Program-made: the position numbers and the translations under genes
Part shown: positions 41,790-50,539 of the stretch, in pieces
Layout of the letters: each line of letters starts with the position of its first letter
Position numbering within the stretch: position 1 is the stretch's first letter
The notes under the pieces: model-generated
Told to the model about the DNA's origin: nothing
The model's database searches: none
Seen by the model: only the letters and a program-made list of their open reading frames with translations
Assembly: GCF_036194065.1 (NCBI RefSeq)
Contig: NZ_CP108095.1
Span: 6,758,001-6,822,000, forward strand
DNA length: 64,000 nt
Reading direction: 5' to 3'
From: Streptomyces sp. NBC_00239
Lineage (GTDB): Bacteria > Actinomycetota > Actinomycetes > Streptomycetales > Streptomycetaceae

Positions 41790-42482
41790 TCAGCGTCCGG
41801 TGCTGGCCTTGGCGAGGGCCTTCTCCACGTGGGAGTCGACCAGGGCCGGTGATCCGGAGACGACCAGCAGGATGGTCCCGGTGCGGACGGCGGTCTGCTT
41901 CACGATGCTGTCCTGCCCGTCGGCGGTGAAGGTGAGGAGCTGGCTCCAGGCCTCGTCGCCCAGAGCGGGGGCGGCCAGCTTCTGAGTGGCGATCTTCACG
42001 GGCTTGCTGCCGATCACCAGCTGGTAGACGGGGCAGTCGGTCATCGCGTCGAAGATCCGCTTCGTGCCGGCGGTCAGCTTCGGGGCGGTATCGCTGTAGA
42101 GCTCCTCGGAGATCTCGGAGCCGGTGCTGCCGCTGTAGAGGAACGTGGCCGTCGCCTTGTTCGGGAAGTCCAGGCTTCCGCCGGCGGCGGCGTCACCGCC
42201 GAGCTGTTCCAGTTCGGGGCAGCCGATCACCGTCGTGTCGTCGTGACGGGCGGCCTTCTCGGGCTTGCGGGTGTAGTCCTGGCCGAGATCGGCCTCGGTG
42301 AGGAGGCGCCCGGCGAGCGCGGAAGCCGACAGGGGAGTGCTGGAGGCTGGGGTGCCGGGCTTGGTCTGGCCCGACGGCTTCCCGAGGGGGGAGGCGGCGT
42401 CTGCGGGCGTGCCGCTGGAGCACCCGGATATGGCGAGGGAGGCGGCGACAGCCAGGCCGGTGGCGATGGTACGGATGCGCAT
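41790..42482 (-). CDS. Secreted lipoprotein
   Basis: ATG at 42482; 230 aa. The signal peptide ends in the lipobox ISGC (Cys21). After a Ser/Pro-rich linker comes a domain starting LSASALAGRLLTEADLGQDYTRKPE and containing two further cysteines (VIGCPELEQL, MTDCPVYQL), probably disulfide-bonded. The plan is that of actinomycete lipoproteins of the PknH-sensor-like type. Anchored outside the membrane; next to the mobilisation genes, so a surface exclusion role is possible but unproven. Confidence 0.75.
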   Translation of the reverse strand: MRIRTIATGLAVAASLAISGCSSGTPADAASPLGKPSGQTKPGTPASSTPLSASALAGRLLTEADLGQDYTRKPEKAARHDDTTVIGCPELEQLGGDAAAGGSLDFPNKATATFLYSGSTGSEISEELYSDTAPKLTAGTKRIFDAMTDCPVYQLVIGSKPVKIATQKLAAPALGDEAWSQLLTFTADGQDSIVKQTAVRTGTILLVVSGSPALVDSHVEKALAKASTGR

Positions 42483-42567
42483 GTGAACCCCTGGTGTGGT
42501 CGTGCGGGTCTGACGGCCGGACCCCCGTGGGGTTCTCCTCCGGCGTTATGGGTGGCAGGGGTTCGGG

Positions 42568-42990
42568 TCAGTGGCCGAGGAAGCGCAGGCATTCCTCGTA
42601 CGTGGCGTGCTGTCCGGTGGTGGGCCCGCTGGTGCGGTTGTACCAGGCGGCGTCGAGCCGGGGCTCGACCTGCTCGTGGCCGGCCGGGCACCGCAGCCAC
42701 ACCCCGTCGGGGGTGCTGACGACGATCCATTTCCGGTACGCGCCGCACTCGGAGCAGGCGCGGACCTCGCCGTCGAGGACGAGCGGAAAATCGTGGGCCA
42801 TCAGCATCCCGGCCAGCTCCTCGCGCGTCGGCAGGCGCAGGTCGGGCGGCAGGAAGTCGTCCACGACCGGCACGGCCGCTGGCTCCTGGTGGTCCGGGTC
42901 CAACGGCGGCTCGATGTGCCCCGCGGTCCATGCTTCCCACTGCTGCTGGGCTTCGAGCCGTTCTCGTCGTTCGCGATTGCGTCCGAACAT
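42568..42990 (-). CDS. Small zinc-ribbon-like protein, 140 aa
   Basis: ATG at 42990 after GGGGGAA. A basic helical start (MFGRNRERRERLEAQQQWEAW), then EVRACSECGAYRKWIVV and GVWLRCPAGHEQVE, giving C-x2-C and C-x3-H ligands for one zinc. Aromatic C-terminal part (AAWYNRTSG ... CLRFLGH). Function unknown; lies downstream of the relaxase. Confidence 0.65.
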   Translation of the reverse strand: MFGRNRERRERLEAQQQWEAWTAGHIEPPLDPDHQEPAAVPVVDDFLPPDLRLPTREELAGMLMAHDFPLVLDGEVRACSECGAYRKWIVVSTPDGVWLRCPAGHEQVEPRLDAAWYNRTSGPTTGQHATYEECLRFLGH

Positions 42991-43071
42991 AAGGTTCCCC
43001 CCTCGTCCTTGTCCTGCCGGGCACCATAGATCGTGCACCACGCTCCCGTCGTCGTTCCACTCTAGAAACTC

Positions 43072-44808
43072 TCAAAGTCCACGGCCCCGGTCACGGCTGT
43101 CCCGGCGGGCGTCGGCGGGGCCATTCGTGTGCGAAAGCGACGGCTGGCTGGTGGGATTGCTGTGGAGCGGCATGGCGGACGCGTCGGCGGGGAGACCGGC
43201 CAAACGGCGCAGCCGCCACACCAGGACGTCACTGACCGAGGACGCGGTGTCCAACTCCCGTCGTCCAGTGGCCTGCACGAGGAGTTCAGCGGGATCGTGC
43301 CCAGCCGCTTCGGCGTCGGCAAGGGTGGAGGCGAGCGCCAGCCAGCCCGCCTCGGCCAGGACCTGCTCGGCGAGATGCGGCACCGCTGCGCGCAGGACGG
43401 CGGCATGCCGCCGCTGGAGTACGGGGGGCAACAGGCGGCCCCGCTGGTGCAGTGCGGCCATGGGGTGGCTGGCCGCGGCCTGGTAGGCGGCGCGCAGGTG
43501 TTCGGCGGCCTGGAGGGCAGCAGCGGCCTGCTGGGCGTGCTCCTTCTTTCCGTGCCAGGCTGCGGCGGCGGTGACGAGGAAGAACGCCATGTCGATAAGC
43601 ATCGCGGTGGTCGCCCCGTCCTCCCCTCGGCCGAGCGCCGGCCCGCCGTGCACGAGGTCGCGGGCGGCCTGGCGCAGGGTGCGGTCGTGACCGCGGGCGG
43701 CCCGGACGTGGGAGCGTGAGGCCCGCTCGAACGCGATGGCGGCCTCGCCCAGTTGCTTGCGGGTGTGGGCGGCGGAGGTCTTGGCGAGCGCGTCCAGGAC
43801 TTCGCCGGCCGCCGCGATGTGCGCGGAGATCGCGCCGTCGTCACCGTCGTCGAAGACCAGCACCGCCTGCCAGGCGGCGGTCGTCGCGGCCCGCCGCGCG
43901 GAAGCGGGCCCGGGCACCGAGCGCAACGGAGCATCTGCTGTGACTCCCTCGGTGTCCCGGTCGGGGGCCACCGTGGTGCTCCAGCGCTCGCGGATTCGGG
44001 GCAGGGACAGGTCCGGGGCGAGCCGTGCGCCGGGGTAGAACACCGGCTCGCCCTTCCTGTTGCGGTCGTCGGGGAGCGCGACCTTGTACCCGAGAAGATC
44101 GCCGGACGGGGCGATCCTCTTGTGAACGAGCAGACCTGCCGAGGCAAGGCGTTCGAAGAACTCCCCTTCGCTCTGGGTGCCGGCGACCGCACGGCGGACG
44201 GTCTCGCGCAGTTCTTCCCGGGCGGTCCGCTCGCGACCTTGGCGCTCGGCCTTGTGGCGCTCGGCGCTGGTGGGGCGCTGGGCTGCCGTGCCGTCACCGG
44301 TATGGAGGCGCCGCAAGCCGTAGTCGATCTCGATCTGGCGTGCTTCGGCCTGGGATCGGGCCGCATCGTTGTGAAGGCGGGGCTTGCGGCCGTCCTCGCG
44401 AACCAAGGTGGCGACGATGTGGATGTGGTCGTCCGCGTGACGGACAGCGGCCCACCGACACCCGGGCCGACCATCCTCGGGAGCGATGCCCGTAGCGGAA
44501 ACCATGCGCCGGGCGATGTCCGCCCACTGCTCGTCGGAGAGGACAGGATCCTCGGGGGCCGCTCGTACGGACAGGTGCCACACGTGCCTAGCCGGTCGCC
44601 GGCTCGGGGCGACGGAGTCGACGGGAAGATCCAGAAGCTGCTGCAAGGCCTGGTGGGTGGCTTCGGGATCGCGTCCGGGATCCGGCGCGAGGCTGTCCCA
44701 GGCGGCGACCAAGTGCGGGTCGATGTGCTCTTCGTGGGTGCCCGGACCATACAGGTAGTACAGCAGCCCGATGGTCCGGGTCCCCCGCTTGTGAACGCGG
44801 GGTATCAC
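43072..44808 (-). CDS. mobA: Conjugative relaxase, MobA/VirD2-like
   Basis: GTG at 44808 overlaps the MobC stop (GTGA); 578 aa. The N-terminal nuclease domain has the active tyrosines in GLLYYLYGPG (Y17, Y18, Y20) and the metal-binding HADDHIH (H124, H128, H130). It should nick the origin of transfer, stay linked to the 5' end, and be pumped through the secretion channel. The C-terminal half is long and helical, with Arg/Ala-rich segments (residues ~290-540), probably for translocation signals or partner binding. The pairing with MobC and the T4SS genes fits strand-transfer conjugation. Confidence 0.9.
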   Translation of the reverse strand: MIPRVHKRGTRTIGLLYYLYGPGTHEEHIDPHLVAAWDSLAPDPGRDPEATHQALQQLLDLPVDSVAPSRRPARHVWHLSVRAAPEDPVLSDEQWADIARRMVSATGIAPEDGRPGCRWAAVRHADDHIHIVATLVREDGRKPRLHNDAARSQAEARQIEIDYGLRRLHTGDGTAAQRPTSAERHKAERQGRERTAREELRETVRRAVAGTQSEGEFFERLASAGLLVHKRIAPSGDLLGYKVALPDDRNRKGEPVFYPGARLAPDLSLPRIRERWSTTVAPDRDTEGVTADAPLRSVPGPASARRAATTAAWQAVLVFDDGDDGAISAHIAAAGEVLDALAKTSAAHTRKQLGEAAIAFERASRSHVRAARGHDRTLRQAARDLVHGGPALGRGEDGATTAMLIDMAFFLVTAAAAWHGKKEHAQQAAAALQAAEHLRAAYQAAASHPMAALHQRGRLLPPVLQRRHAAVLRAAVPHLAEQVLAEAGWLALASTLADAEAAGHDPAELLVQATGRRELDTASSVSDVLVWRLRRLAGLPADASAMPLHSNPTSQPSLSHTNGPADARRDSRDRGRGL

Positions 44809-45464
44809 CGTACGGAGCCCGCCGACTCGACGTGGCGGCGGGTGAAGTCGTCGACGCGCTCTGCCGCCCTGCGTACGGCCGCGAGCACGGCCTCCGCATG
44901 GGGTGCGTCCGCGCCGGAGTTCAAGGCCTTGGCCACCTGGTTGACGTTGTTGCCGATCTGGCCGAGGTGCCGGCGCAGGGCGAACAGCTCGTTCAGCATT
45001 TCGCGTTCTCCGGCGACCGCAGCAGCCGTACGGGAGAGATCGCGCGCGGCGGCGAGAGAGGCATGCGCGAGGAAGCCGGACACCGTCATCGCGCTGGCGC
45101 TGGCGGCATCGAGGAGGCTCTGCTTCTCGGAGTCGTTGAATCGGCTAGCGATCATGTGGACGCGTTTGTCGGCGGCGGGCTTACGTAGACGGTTACGGAC
45201 GGACGGTTTCTCGGGTGCGCGATGCACGCAGAGTGGGTTGTGGCACGAGTGCGTCTCCTCCTGGGTATGCGGTCCGCCCTCGGCCGCATCCTCCCTGGCC
45301 GGCGCCCCCTGGTGCCTGCCTGGGCCCGCCTCCCCTGGGGCGGGGACACCATGAGTAGCACTCCCGACGGGAGTGCTACTCATGGGATAACTTGCTCGCC
45401 ACGAGAGCGAGTTGTCGTCCGGCTGGTCTTGGTCGGTGGGTGCGCTGTTCGGCGGGACTGTCAT
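44805..45464 (-). CDS. mobC: MobC-like mobilisation protein
   Basis: The C-terminal 140 residues match the MobC family: VHMIASRFNDSEKQSLLDAASASAMTVSGFLAHASLAAARD (ribbon-helix-helix-like) and LNELFALRRHLGQIGNNVNQVAKALNSGADAPHAE with the conserved GNNVNQVAK. The frame is open from ATG 45464, but the first ~75 codons cross the oriT-like palindrome and look unstructured, so the real start may be GTG 45227. MobC helps the relaxase open the DNA at oriT. Coupled to the relaxase by 4 bp. Confidence 0.85.
   Translation of the reverse strand: MTVPPNSAPTDQDQPDDNSLSWRASYPMSSTPVGSATHGVPAPGEAGPGRHQGAPAREDAAEGGPHTQEETHSCHNPLCVHRAPEKPSVRNRLRKPAADKRVHMIASRFNDSEKQSLLDAASASAMTVSGFLAHASLAAARDLSRTAAAVAGEREMLNELFALRRHLGQIGNNVNQVAKALNSGADAPHAEAVLAAVRRAAERVDDFTRRHVESAGSVR
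45349..45385. other. oriT: Candidate origin of transfer (perfect 17-bp palindrome)
   Basis: Arms CCATGAGTAGCACTCCC and its complement around a 3-nt loop, just upstream of the conserved part of mobC. A second, weaker dyad (CTCGC/GCGAG, 45395-45411) follows. Hairpins beside mobC are the usual place for oriT in relaxase systems. The nick site cannot be read from sequence alone. Confidence 0.6.
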
Positions 45465-45538
45465 CGGGTTCGGGTCCTCGTGGAGCTGGTTCGGTCGGGG
45501 GTGCGGCAGGGGCGTTCGGGAGTGTGCTGCCCGGACGG

Positions 45539-45571
45539 CAGGGTGGCCCGGCAGGAGCCCGGGCCACCCTG
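45539..45571. terminator. Hairpin terminator upstream of mobC
   Basis: 12-bp stem CAGGGTGGCCCG/CGGGCCACCCTG with a 9-nt loop, followed by a second hairpin AGACGGC/GCCGTCT at 45583-45598. It separates the replication/regulation operon from the mobilisation genes. Confidence 0.75.
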
Positions 45572-45613
45572 TGGAGCGCCTCAGACGGCGAGCCGTCTGC
45601 CGTTATGGGTTGG

Positions 45614-45805
45614 TCATCCGCATTCGGGGCAGTGTGCGTAGTGCCGTGTGAGGGCTTCGGCCATGCGCTGCTTGGTGCCGAGGGCGGCTCGGGCGCTGGT
45701 CTTGGCCGGGGCAGTGCCCGGGTGGCGGGCAGCGTGGTTGCCGAGGTAGTGGATGTCCCGCTCGAAGTCGGCACGGATGCGGGTGAAGCGGGGGCACGTC
45801 TTCAT
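45614..45805 (-). CDS. Small protein, 63 aa
   Basis: ATG overlaps the upstream TGA (ATGA). Basic and helical (MKTCPRFTRIRADFERDIHYLGNHAARH ... MAEALTRHYAHCPECG). The final HCPEC and the early CPRF could bind zinc. Last gene before the hairpins. Confidence 0.65.
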   Translation of the reverse strand: MKTCPRFTRIRADFERDIHYLGNHAARHPGTAPAKTSARAALGTKQRMAEALTRHYAHCPECG

Positions 45806-46752
45806 CGGGGGCTCCTCGTCTTGGTGTTGTCGTCGCGCAGTCGGGCGAGGACTGGGGTGAGGCGGTCGTTGCGGATGGGGATCTGCTGGGCGCGCATGAT
45901 CGCTCGCAGCTGCACGCGGGTGACGGACTCGTTGCCGTCCCGTTCAAGTGCGGTCCGCACGTGGGGACGCAGCCGGTCGACGATCTCGTCCTCGGTGAGG
46001 CGGGACCGGGACCGCGGTCCCGGTGCCTTGCGGGACCGCTCCGGTACGCGGTTTCCCGTCCCCCGCTTCGGTTTGGGGACCGGTCCCCGGCGCGGCTTCG
46101 CCGGCGGGTCCTCGGGGTCGGCGTTGCCTCGGTCCCCATCACGGTCCCCATCGCTGTCCTGGTCCCCGTCCGGTGTGGGGTGGGGACGGGGACCGTCCGT
46201 CTCGGTCCCGGGGACCGTCTCCTGGCGGTCCCCGGTCCCCGGGACCGAGGAGGTGCGGTCGTGTCGGGGACGGTCCCCGCTGACGCCGTTGTTCCGCACC
46301 GTTGCGGGCGCGTGGCCCACCCGGTCCCCGCTGGCGGCCTTGATGTTAGGGACCACGCGGGGCTCGTTGCCGGTGCCCGCAGGGGCGCCGGTCCCCGGGA
46401 CGGTCCCCGTGCCGGGGCCCGCCGGTCCCGTCGGGACGTTCCCCGTGTTCGGGACCGTCGGTCCCCTTGGGACGGTCCCCATGTGGGACGGGGACCGTGT
46501 GGGGACCGGGATTCTGAGCGGGGACTGTGTCTGGCCGGTCCCCGGTCCACAGACTGGGGACGGTCCCCGATGCCTCCGCCGTATCGAAGCCGGTGGGGAC
46601 CGGCGGGTCGGGGACCGGGTGGGGACCGTGCCTCTGCTCGGGGAACGTGCTCGTCCGGTCCCCATCAGAACGTTCCCCCGCCTGGTGGTCCCCACCGGAG
46701 CGGACCGCGGTCCCGATACCGTCCCCTGACTGCGCGGAAGGCTGGTCCCCAA
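45802..46752 (-). CDS. C-terminal part of a DUF2637/Spd-type protein in a shifted frame
   Basis: The last 60 residues (LTEDEIVDRLRPHVRTALERDGNESVTRVQLRAIMRAQQIPIRNDRLTPVLARLRDD) form the helix-turn-helix tail that DUF2637 proteins carry after their membrane domain. The preceding ~250 residues are low-complexity Gly/Thr/Val/Pro/Asp encoded by GGGGACC-type repeats. The membrane domain lies in another frame at 46346-47269. The real protein probably joins both by a frameshift in the repeat region, or the gene is split. Confidence 0.6.
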   Translation of the reverse strand: MGTSLPRSQGTVSGPRSAPVGTTRRGNVLMGTGRARSPSRGTVPTRSPTRRSPPASIRRRHRGPSPVCGPGTGQTQSPLRIPVPTRSPSHMGTVPRGPTVPNTGNVPTGPAGPGTGTVPGTGAPAGTGNEPRVVPNIKAASGDRVGHAPATVRNNGVSGDRPRHDRTSSVPGTGDRQETVPGTETDGPRPHPTPDGDQDSDGDRDGDRGNADPEDPPAKPRRGPVPKPKRGTGNRVPERSRKAPGPRSRSRLTEDEIVDRLRPHVRTALERDGNESVTRVQLRAIMRAQQIPIRNDRLTPVLARLRDDNTKTRSPR

Positions 46753-47269
46753 TGGCCGTCCGAAAGCTCATGGCGCCTTCGGGGACTGTCTCCGCAGGGA
46801 GTGGAGCCCGGTCTTCGGCTGTGGCGACGTGCTGGTGAATCTGGCGCATCAGCACCCCGAAGGCGAGCAGAGCGGCGGTGGGCGGGACAGCGGCGACCAC
46901 GTAGTCCAGCACGGGGACCGGGTCGGTGCCGGTCCCACTGACGCCGGCGACGTTGAGCGCGATGGAGCCGACCGATCCGATGGCGGTGAGGGCCACGGCC
47001 CACCAGTCGGTGACCTTGCGCAGTCCTGCCCGCAGCATCAGCAGTTCGCCGATGATGATGAAGGCGTCCAAGGTGCCTGGCCAGGCCCACTGCCGCTCGG
47101 GCGACTTGGCCAGGCCGTGCTGGCCGGCGACCTCGGCCAGGTGCGCGTAGGACAGCCAGAACGCGGCGGCGGTCAGGGCCGCGATGACGGCTCCGGCGGC
47201 AGCGAGGGTGAACCGCTCCGCGGACTCAGTGCTCTTCGTGGCCCTGGGGCCCATGCCGGGGGTGGTCAT
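46346..47269 (-). CDS. DUF2637 (Spd-type) membrane protein, N-terminal part
   Basis: ATG at 47269 overlaps the WhiB stop (ATGA). Four membrane helices in residues ~20-140 (FTLAAAGAVIAALTAAAFWLSYAHL; LDAFIIIGELLMLRAGL; WAVALTAIGSVGSIALNVAG; VLDYVVAAVPPTAALLAFGVLM) match DUF2637, found in spread proteins of Streptomyces plasmids. From residue ~165 it is a Gly/Asp/Pro/Thr repeat region ending at a stop in this frame. The expected C-terminal tail is in the other frame at 45802. Confidence 0.8.
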   Translation of the reverse strand: MTTPGMGPRATKSTESAERFTLAAAGAVIAALTAAAFWLSYAHLAEVAGQHGLAKSPERQWAWPGTLDAFIIIGELLMLRAGLRKVTDWWAVALTAIGSVGSIALNVAGVSGTGTDPVPVLDYVVAAVPPTAALLAFGVLMRQIHQHVATAEDRAPLPAETVPEGAMSFRTAIGDQPSAQSGDGIGTAVRSGGDHQAGERSDGDRTSTFPEQRHGPHPVPDPPVPTGFDTAEASGTVPSLWTGDRPDTVPAQNPGPHTVPVPHGDRPKGTDGPEHGERPDGTGGPRHGDRPGDRRPCGHRQRAPRGP

Positions 47270-47982
47270 ACCGCCTCCCGGAGGTTGTTGATCAGTGCCT
47301 GTGTCTGCACGTGGCGAGCCACTGGCCTCGACTGTCGCGCTACGACCTTGCCTCGCCTGGTCTTGCGGGGAATACCGCGGTCGCGTTCGGGGCCGTCACC
47401 GTCGTGAACCTGGCCGGCGAGCGGGGGCTGCCGCCCGTCGAGGGCGGCCTGCCGGGCGGTCTCGACCGGATTCGGGTCCGAGGCGAGGTTGTGGTTGTCG
47501 CGGTTCTCGATGGCGCGGGCCTCCACCCGGAGCAGGTCACGGGCCCACTCGACACCGATCTGGAGGGTGTGGGCCAGGCGGGTCGGCGTCCAGCCCTGGG
47601 CGCTCGCGTAGCGGGTGAGGGTCCTGCGCTCGAGTCGGCTCAGCTGGACGTCCCGGCCCTCGAGCACCGCCTTCACCCGGCTGTAGTCCAGCCGGTTCTC
47701 CACCTGGTCGTGCCAGGTCGAGCGCTCGGCCTCGGTCAAGCCGCCCCAGACGCCCTCCTTGACCTCGTTGTCCAAGGCGTAGTTGAAGCACTCGCGGCGG
47801 ACTGGGCACCAGCTGCACATCTCCTTCGCCTCCGCGATGGCGTAGTCATCGTTGGGCGTGTGGAAGAACAGCTCGTCCGCCGTGGAGGGGTCGACCCCGT
47901 TGCAGGTGGCTCGGGCGTGCCAGCTGATGTCGGCGACGCCGTGGAGGTCGGTGGGCGGGACATTGGCGGTGATGTAGCGCAT
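47266..47982 (-). CDS. WhiB-family iron-sulfur regulator
   Basis: ATG at 47982; 238 aa. Four cluster cysteines C27, C56, C59 and C65 (CSWCPVRRECFNYAL) and the GVWGG turn (77-81) define WhiB. The long C-terminal extension (QLSRLERRTLTRYASAQGWTPTRLAHTLQIGVEWARDLLRVEARAIENR) contains a helix-turn-helix-like part absent from short WhiB proteins. It likely senses redox or NO state and controls the element's genes. Confidence 0.9.
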   Translation of the reverse strand: MRYITANVPPTDLHGVADISWHARATCNGVDPSTADELFFHTPNDDYAIAEAKEMCSWCPVRRECFNYALDNEVKEGVWGGLTEAERSTWHDQVENRLDYSRVKAVLEGRDVQLSRLERRTLTRYASAQGWTPTRLAHTLQIGVEWARDLLRVEARAIENRDNHNLASDPNPVETARQAALDGRQPPLAGQVHDGDGPERDRGIPRKTRRGKVVARQSRPVARHVQTQALINNLREAV

Positions 47983-48133
47983 GGTGATGGTTCTCCGGGT
48001 ACGCCTCAGGGGCCAGCGGGCAGCATCGCGGCACACCAGCGGTGCGGTTTGGGTGCGGCCGAGGCGGCAGTGAGGAAGGTCAGGGTGCGCGGCTACGGGG
48101 CCGCGCCGAAGGGGAGAGAGTGGGCAGGGCCGG

Positions 48134-48892
48134 TCAGGCGCGCTGGAAGCGCCGGTCGGGGCCGTCGAACTGCACCGGCGTACACATCCCGGACAGCCGG
48201 GAGAGGATCCGGTCCCCGACCTTGTCGCGCAGCACCGGCTGACGCTGGTCCATGTTCTCGGTGCGGATCGGTGCCAGGTTGGTGGTGACCAGCGTCGGGA
48301 GGTGGTTCTCGCCGCGCCAGGCCAGCAGCCGGAAGGTGATCTCCTCGTTCCACTCGCTGGACTTGCCGGCCCCGAGGTCGTCCAGGAGCAGCAGCGGCAC
48401 CCGGCAGATGTCGCGCAGCAGCCACTCGACGTCCACGCCGCTGCGCTGGCGCATCTGCCCGAAGAGGTCGACGGCCTTGACGGCGTGCCAGCGGACCGCG
48501 CACCCGGCGGCGGTGAGCGACCGGATCGCCCCGTACGCCTGGCGGGTCTTGCCCGCACCGGTGTTGCCCCACAGCAGCAGCGAAGGCCCGCGGGCGATCA
48601 CCCGGCGCCCGCCACTGCCCCAGTGCGGGTTGTGGTCATCGGTGTGCGGTGCGGTCGCCGCGTCGGCGATGGTTCGCACCCAGGTCATGACCGCCGGGTG
48701 GTCGGCGAAGGCGTCCCGGTAGTCGTACGGGATGCGCCGCTGGGCTGCCTCCAAGGCCGGGATCGGCTCCGGAGTATCTGCGAGGACCGGGGCGGCGGGG
48801 TCGATACCGCGGGCGGCGAGGCGGGCGGCAAGGCGGGCCTGCAGGCGGTCGGAGACGACGGGCTGCGGGTCGGCGAGACGGGCGCGGGTCAC
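48134..48892 (-). CDS. DnaC/IstB-like AAA+ ATPase, helicase loader
   Basis: GTG overlaps the upstream TGA (GTGA), after GGAGGAAG; 252 aa. Walker A GNTGAGKT (109-116), Walker B VPLLLLDDLG (165-174), sensor TTNL (VTTNLAPIRTENM) and the arginine RILSRL are as in DnaC/DnaI. Paired with the DnaD-like protein upstream, as in phage and plasmid replication modules. Confidence 0.85.
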   Translation of the reverse strand: MTRARLADPQPVVSDRLQARLAARLAARGIDPAAPVLADTPEPIPALEAAQRRIPYDYRDAFADHPAVMTWVRTIADAATAPHTDDHNPHWGSGGRRVIARGPSLLLWGNTGAGKTRQAYGAIRSLTAAGCAVRWHAVKAVDLFGQMRQRSGVDVEWLLRDICRVPLLLLDDLGAGKSSEWNEEITFRLLAWRGENHLPTLVTTNLAPIRTENMDQRQPVLRDKVGDRILSRLSGMCTPVQFDGPDRRFQRA

Positions 48893-49971
48893 AGGCTTCC
48901 TCCGAACGTGGTGGGCGCGGGCGCCGGGTTGAAGTAGGGCGTGTAGGCGGATCCAGTGCTGGCCCATTGCCCCGCGCCGGAGGCGGAGGACGGCGTCGAG
49001 CCTGCGTACTGCGGCGCGGCGTTGATGACCTGGTTCACCAGGCTGGGCAGGACGCTCGGATGCAGGCCCTTGTCCCTCAGCAGGTCCATGGCGGCGCGGA
49101 TGTCCCTGGGCTCGAAGCCCTCGTCGAGGAGCATCTTGATCTTGCGGCCCAGCAGCCCGCGAGTGTCACTTGGCGGTGCCTTGCGGCAGCCCTTGACGTA
49201 CTCGGCCACCAGGTCCTTCGCGGAGACTCTCTCCGAGACGCTGCCAGGCGCTGGCGCAGCGCGCCCCGTAGGTACAGATCCAGGATCCAAGATCCTAGAT
49301 CCAGACGACGAGCCCTCGCGCATTTGCGTCGAGTCCCCGTCGAACACCGTCTGACCTGCAGTTTCTCCAGACCGGTCCGGAAGGGCCTCGCCGGGTGCAT
49401 TCGGAGCGGATCCGGGGGCGGTGCTGGAGCCCGGGGGCTGGGAGGGCAGATCGGCTGCCGAATCGAAATCGGACGAAACCGTCTGATCGAGGGCTCGGCG
49501 AATATTCGTCGAGCCCCGCGAGGTGGCACCTGCGATCTCGGCCGCGGTGTTCGGAACCGAGGTCTTGGCCGGTGAAGAGGAGGCAGGGCAGACCGCGTCG
49601 CCGCAGCCGCTGCACCGGTGGTGAGTCTGGTGCGCCGGGCAGCGCGGCATGCGCGATGCCGACGGCCGGTCGATCTTCTGGTGCTTGTCCCAGGTGACGA
49701 TGTGCAGGTAGTTCTTGCCGTCGCATCCGGTGTAGCGGCAGATCAGGCCGGCCGTCTCCAGCTGCTCCAGGTCGTTGGCGACATGGGCAGGAGTGTGCTC
49801 GGCGCGCAGCGGCCACAGGACTCCGGCGATGATCGCCGGGTGAGCCAGGAATCGCCCGTTGTCATCGGCCTGGGTAAGCAGTCCGAAGAAGGTCAGCACG
49901 GCGGTGACGTCGACCGAGGCCAGGTCCTCCGACAGGAACGCCTCGGGCTTGATGGTCCGGATTCGCGCCAT
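48889..49971 (-). CDS. DnaD/phage-type replication protein
   Basis: ATG at 49971; 360 aa. The N-terminal winged helix starts MARIRTIKPEAFLSEDLASVDVTAVLTFFGLLTQADDNGRFLAHPAIIAGVLW, as in replication initiators of actinophages and plasmids. CRYTGCDGKNYLHIVTWDKHQKIDRPS follows, then a C-x2-C pair in HHRCSGCGDAVC. Middle linker rich in Ser/Pro/Asp. The C-terminal SAKDLVAEYVKGCRKAPPSDTRGLLGRKIKMLLDEGFEPRDIRAAMDLL is DnaD-like. Likely the first replication gene of the operon. Confidence 0.8.
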   Translation of the reverse strand: MARIRTIKPEAFLSEDLASVDVTAVLTFFGLLTQADDNGRFLAHPAIIAGVLWPLRAEHTPAHVANDLEQLETAGLICRYTGCDGKNYLHIVTWDKHQKIDRPSASRMPRCPAHQTHHRCSGCGDAVCPASSSPAKTSVPNTAAEIAGATSRGSTNIRRALDQTVSSDFDSAADLPSQPPGSSTAPGSAPNAPGEALPDRSGETAGQTVFDGDSTQMREGSSSGSRILDPGSVPTGRAAPAPGSVSERVSAKDLVAEYVKGCRKAPPSDTRGLLGRKIKMLLDEGFEPRDIRAAMDLLRDKGLHPSVLPSLVNQVINAAPQYAGSTPSSASGAGQWASTGSAYTPYFNPAPAPTTFGGSL

Positions 49972-50539
49972 CAGGCGGCACCCCCCTGCTGGCGAGGGGC
50001 GGGACTGGGCGTACGCTCCGGTCTTTTGCGCAGGGCGGTCGCCATGCGACACTCTCCTCCGTTGTGAACATCGCACCGGTGTGCCCCGTGAGATAGGGCC
50101 GGTGCGATGGTGATGGGTAGCTGTCACGCCCTTGCCGGGGCGGTCGTGCTGCCAGAAGCGTCCGGCGTCTGAGAGTTCCCGCTCTCGGGCGCCGTCGCTG
50201 TTTCCGGGCTCAGCCAGTCCGTAAGGTCCATCCGCTGCGCATCCAGTCCCCCTCCGAATCTTCCGCCGGACCTGGTGGCCGGCGGGCGACGACGAACATA
50301 CGTAGAACCTGCCGGAATACCTAGACTTCGCTCTAGAACTCCTCACAGGTCACGACATGCATCCTGACCAGCGCCGATCCCTCGGGTGACAAGACAGTCA
50401 CGAGGGCTAGGCGACCTGGCCGGCGGCCGGTACCGTTCGTCGAGTCGAAGTTATCTGCGTACAGCGAACCGCACAAGTGGCTAAAACTAGGTTTCCTGAA
50501 TACAGTGAACCCAGGACGCTACGGAAGGAGAGGAGGGGC
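49972..50539. promoter_or_regulatory. Divergent promoter region between replication operon and XRE regulator
   Basis: No gene fits here. The right part is A/T-richer (50440-50510) and contains two direct repeats: 50450-50470 and 50491-50511, both with CTGnnTACAGnGAACC, 41 bp apart. It may hold divergent promoters and operator sites for the XRE protein at 50540. Confidence 0.6.

Noticed and set aside
46100..46720. GGTCCCC repeat tract considered as a CRISPR array or iterons
   Set aside because: Units are short, irregular and lack uniform spacers; they lie inside coding sequence for a low-complexity region.
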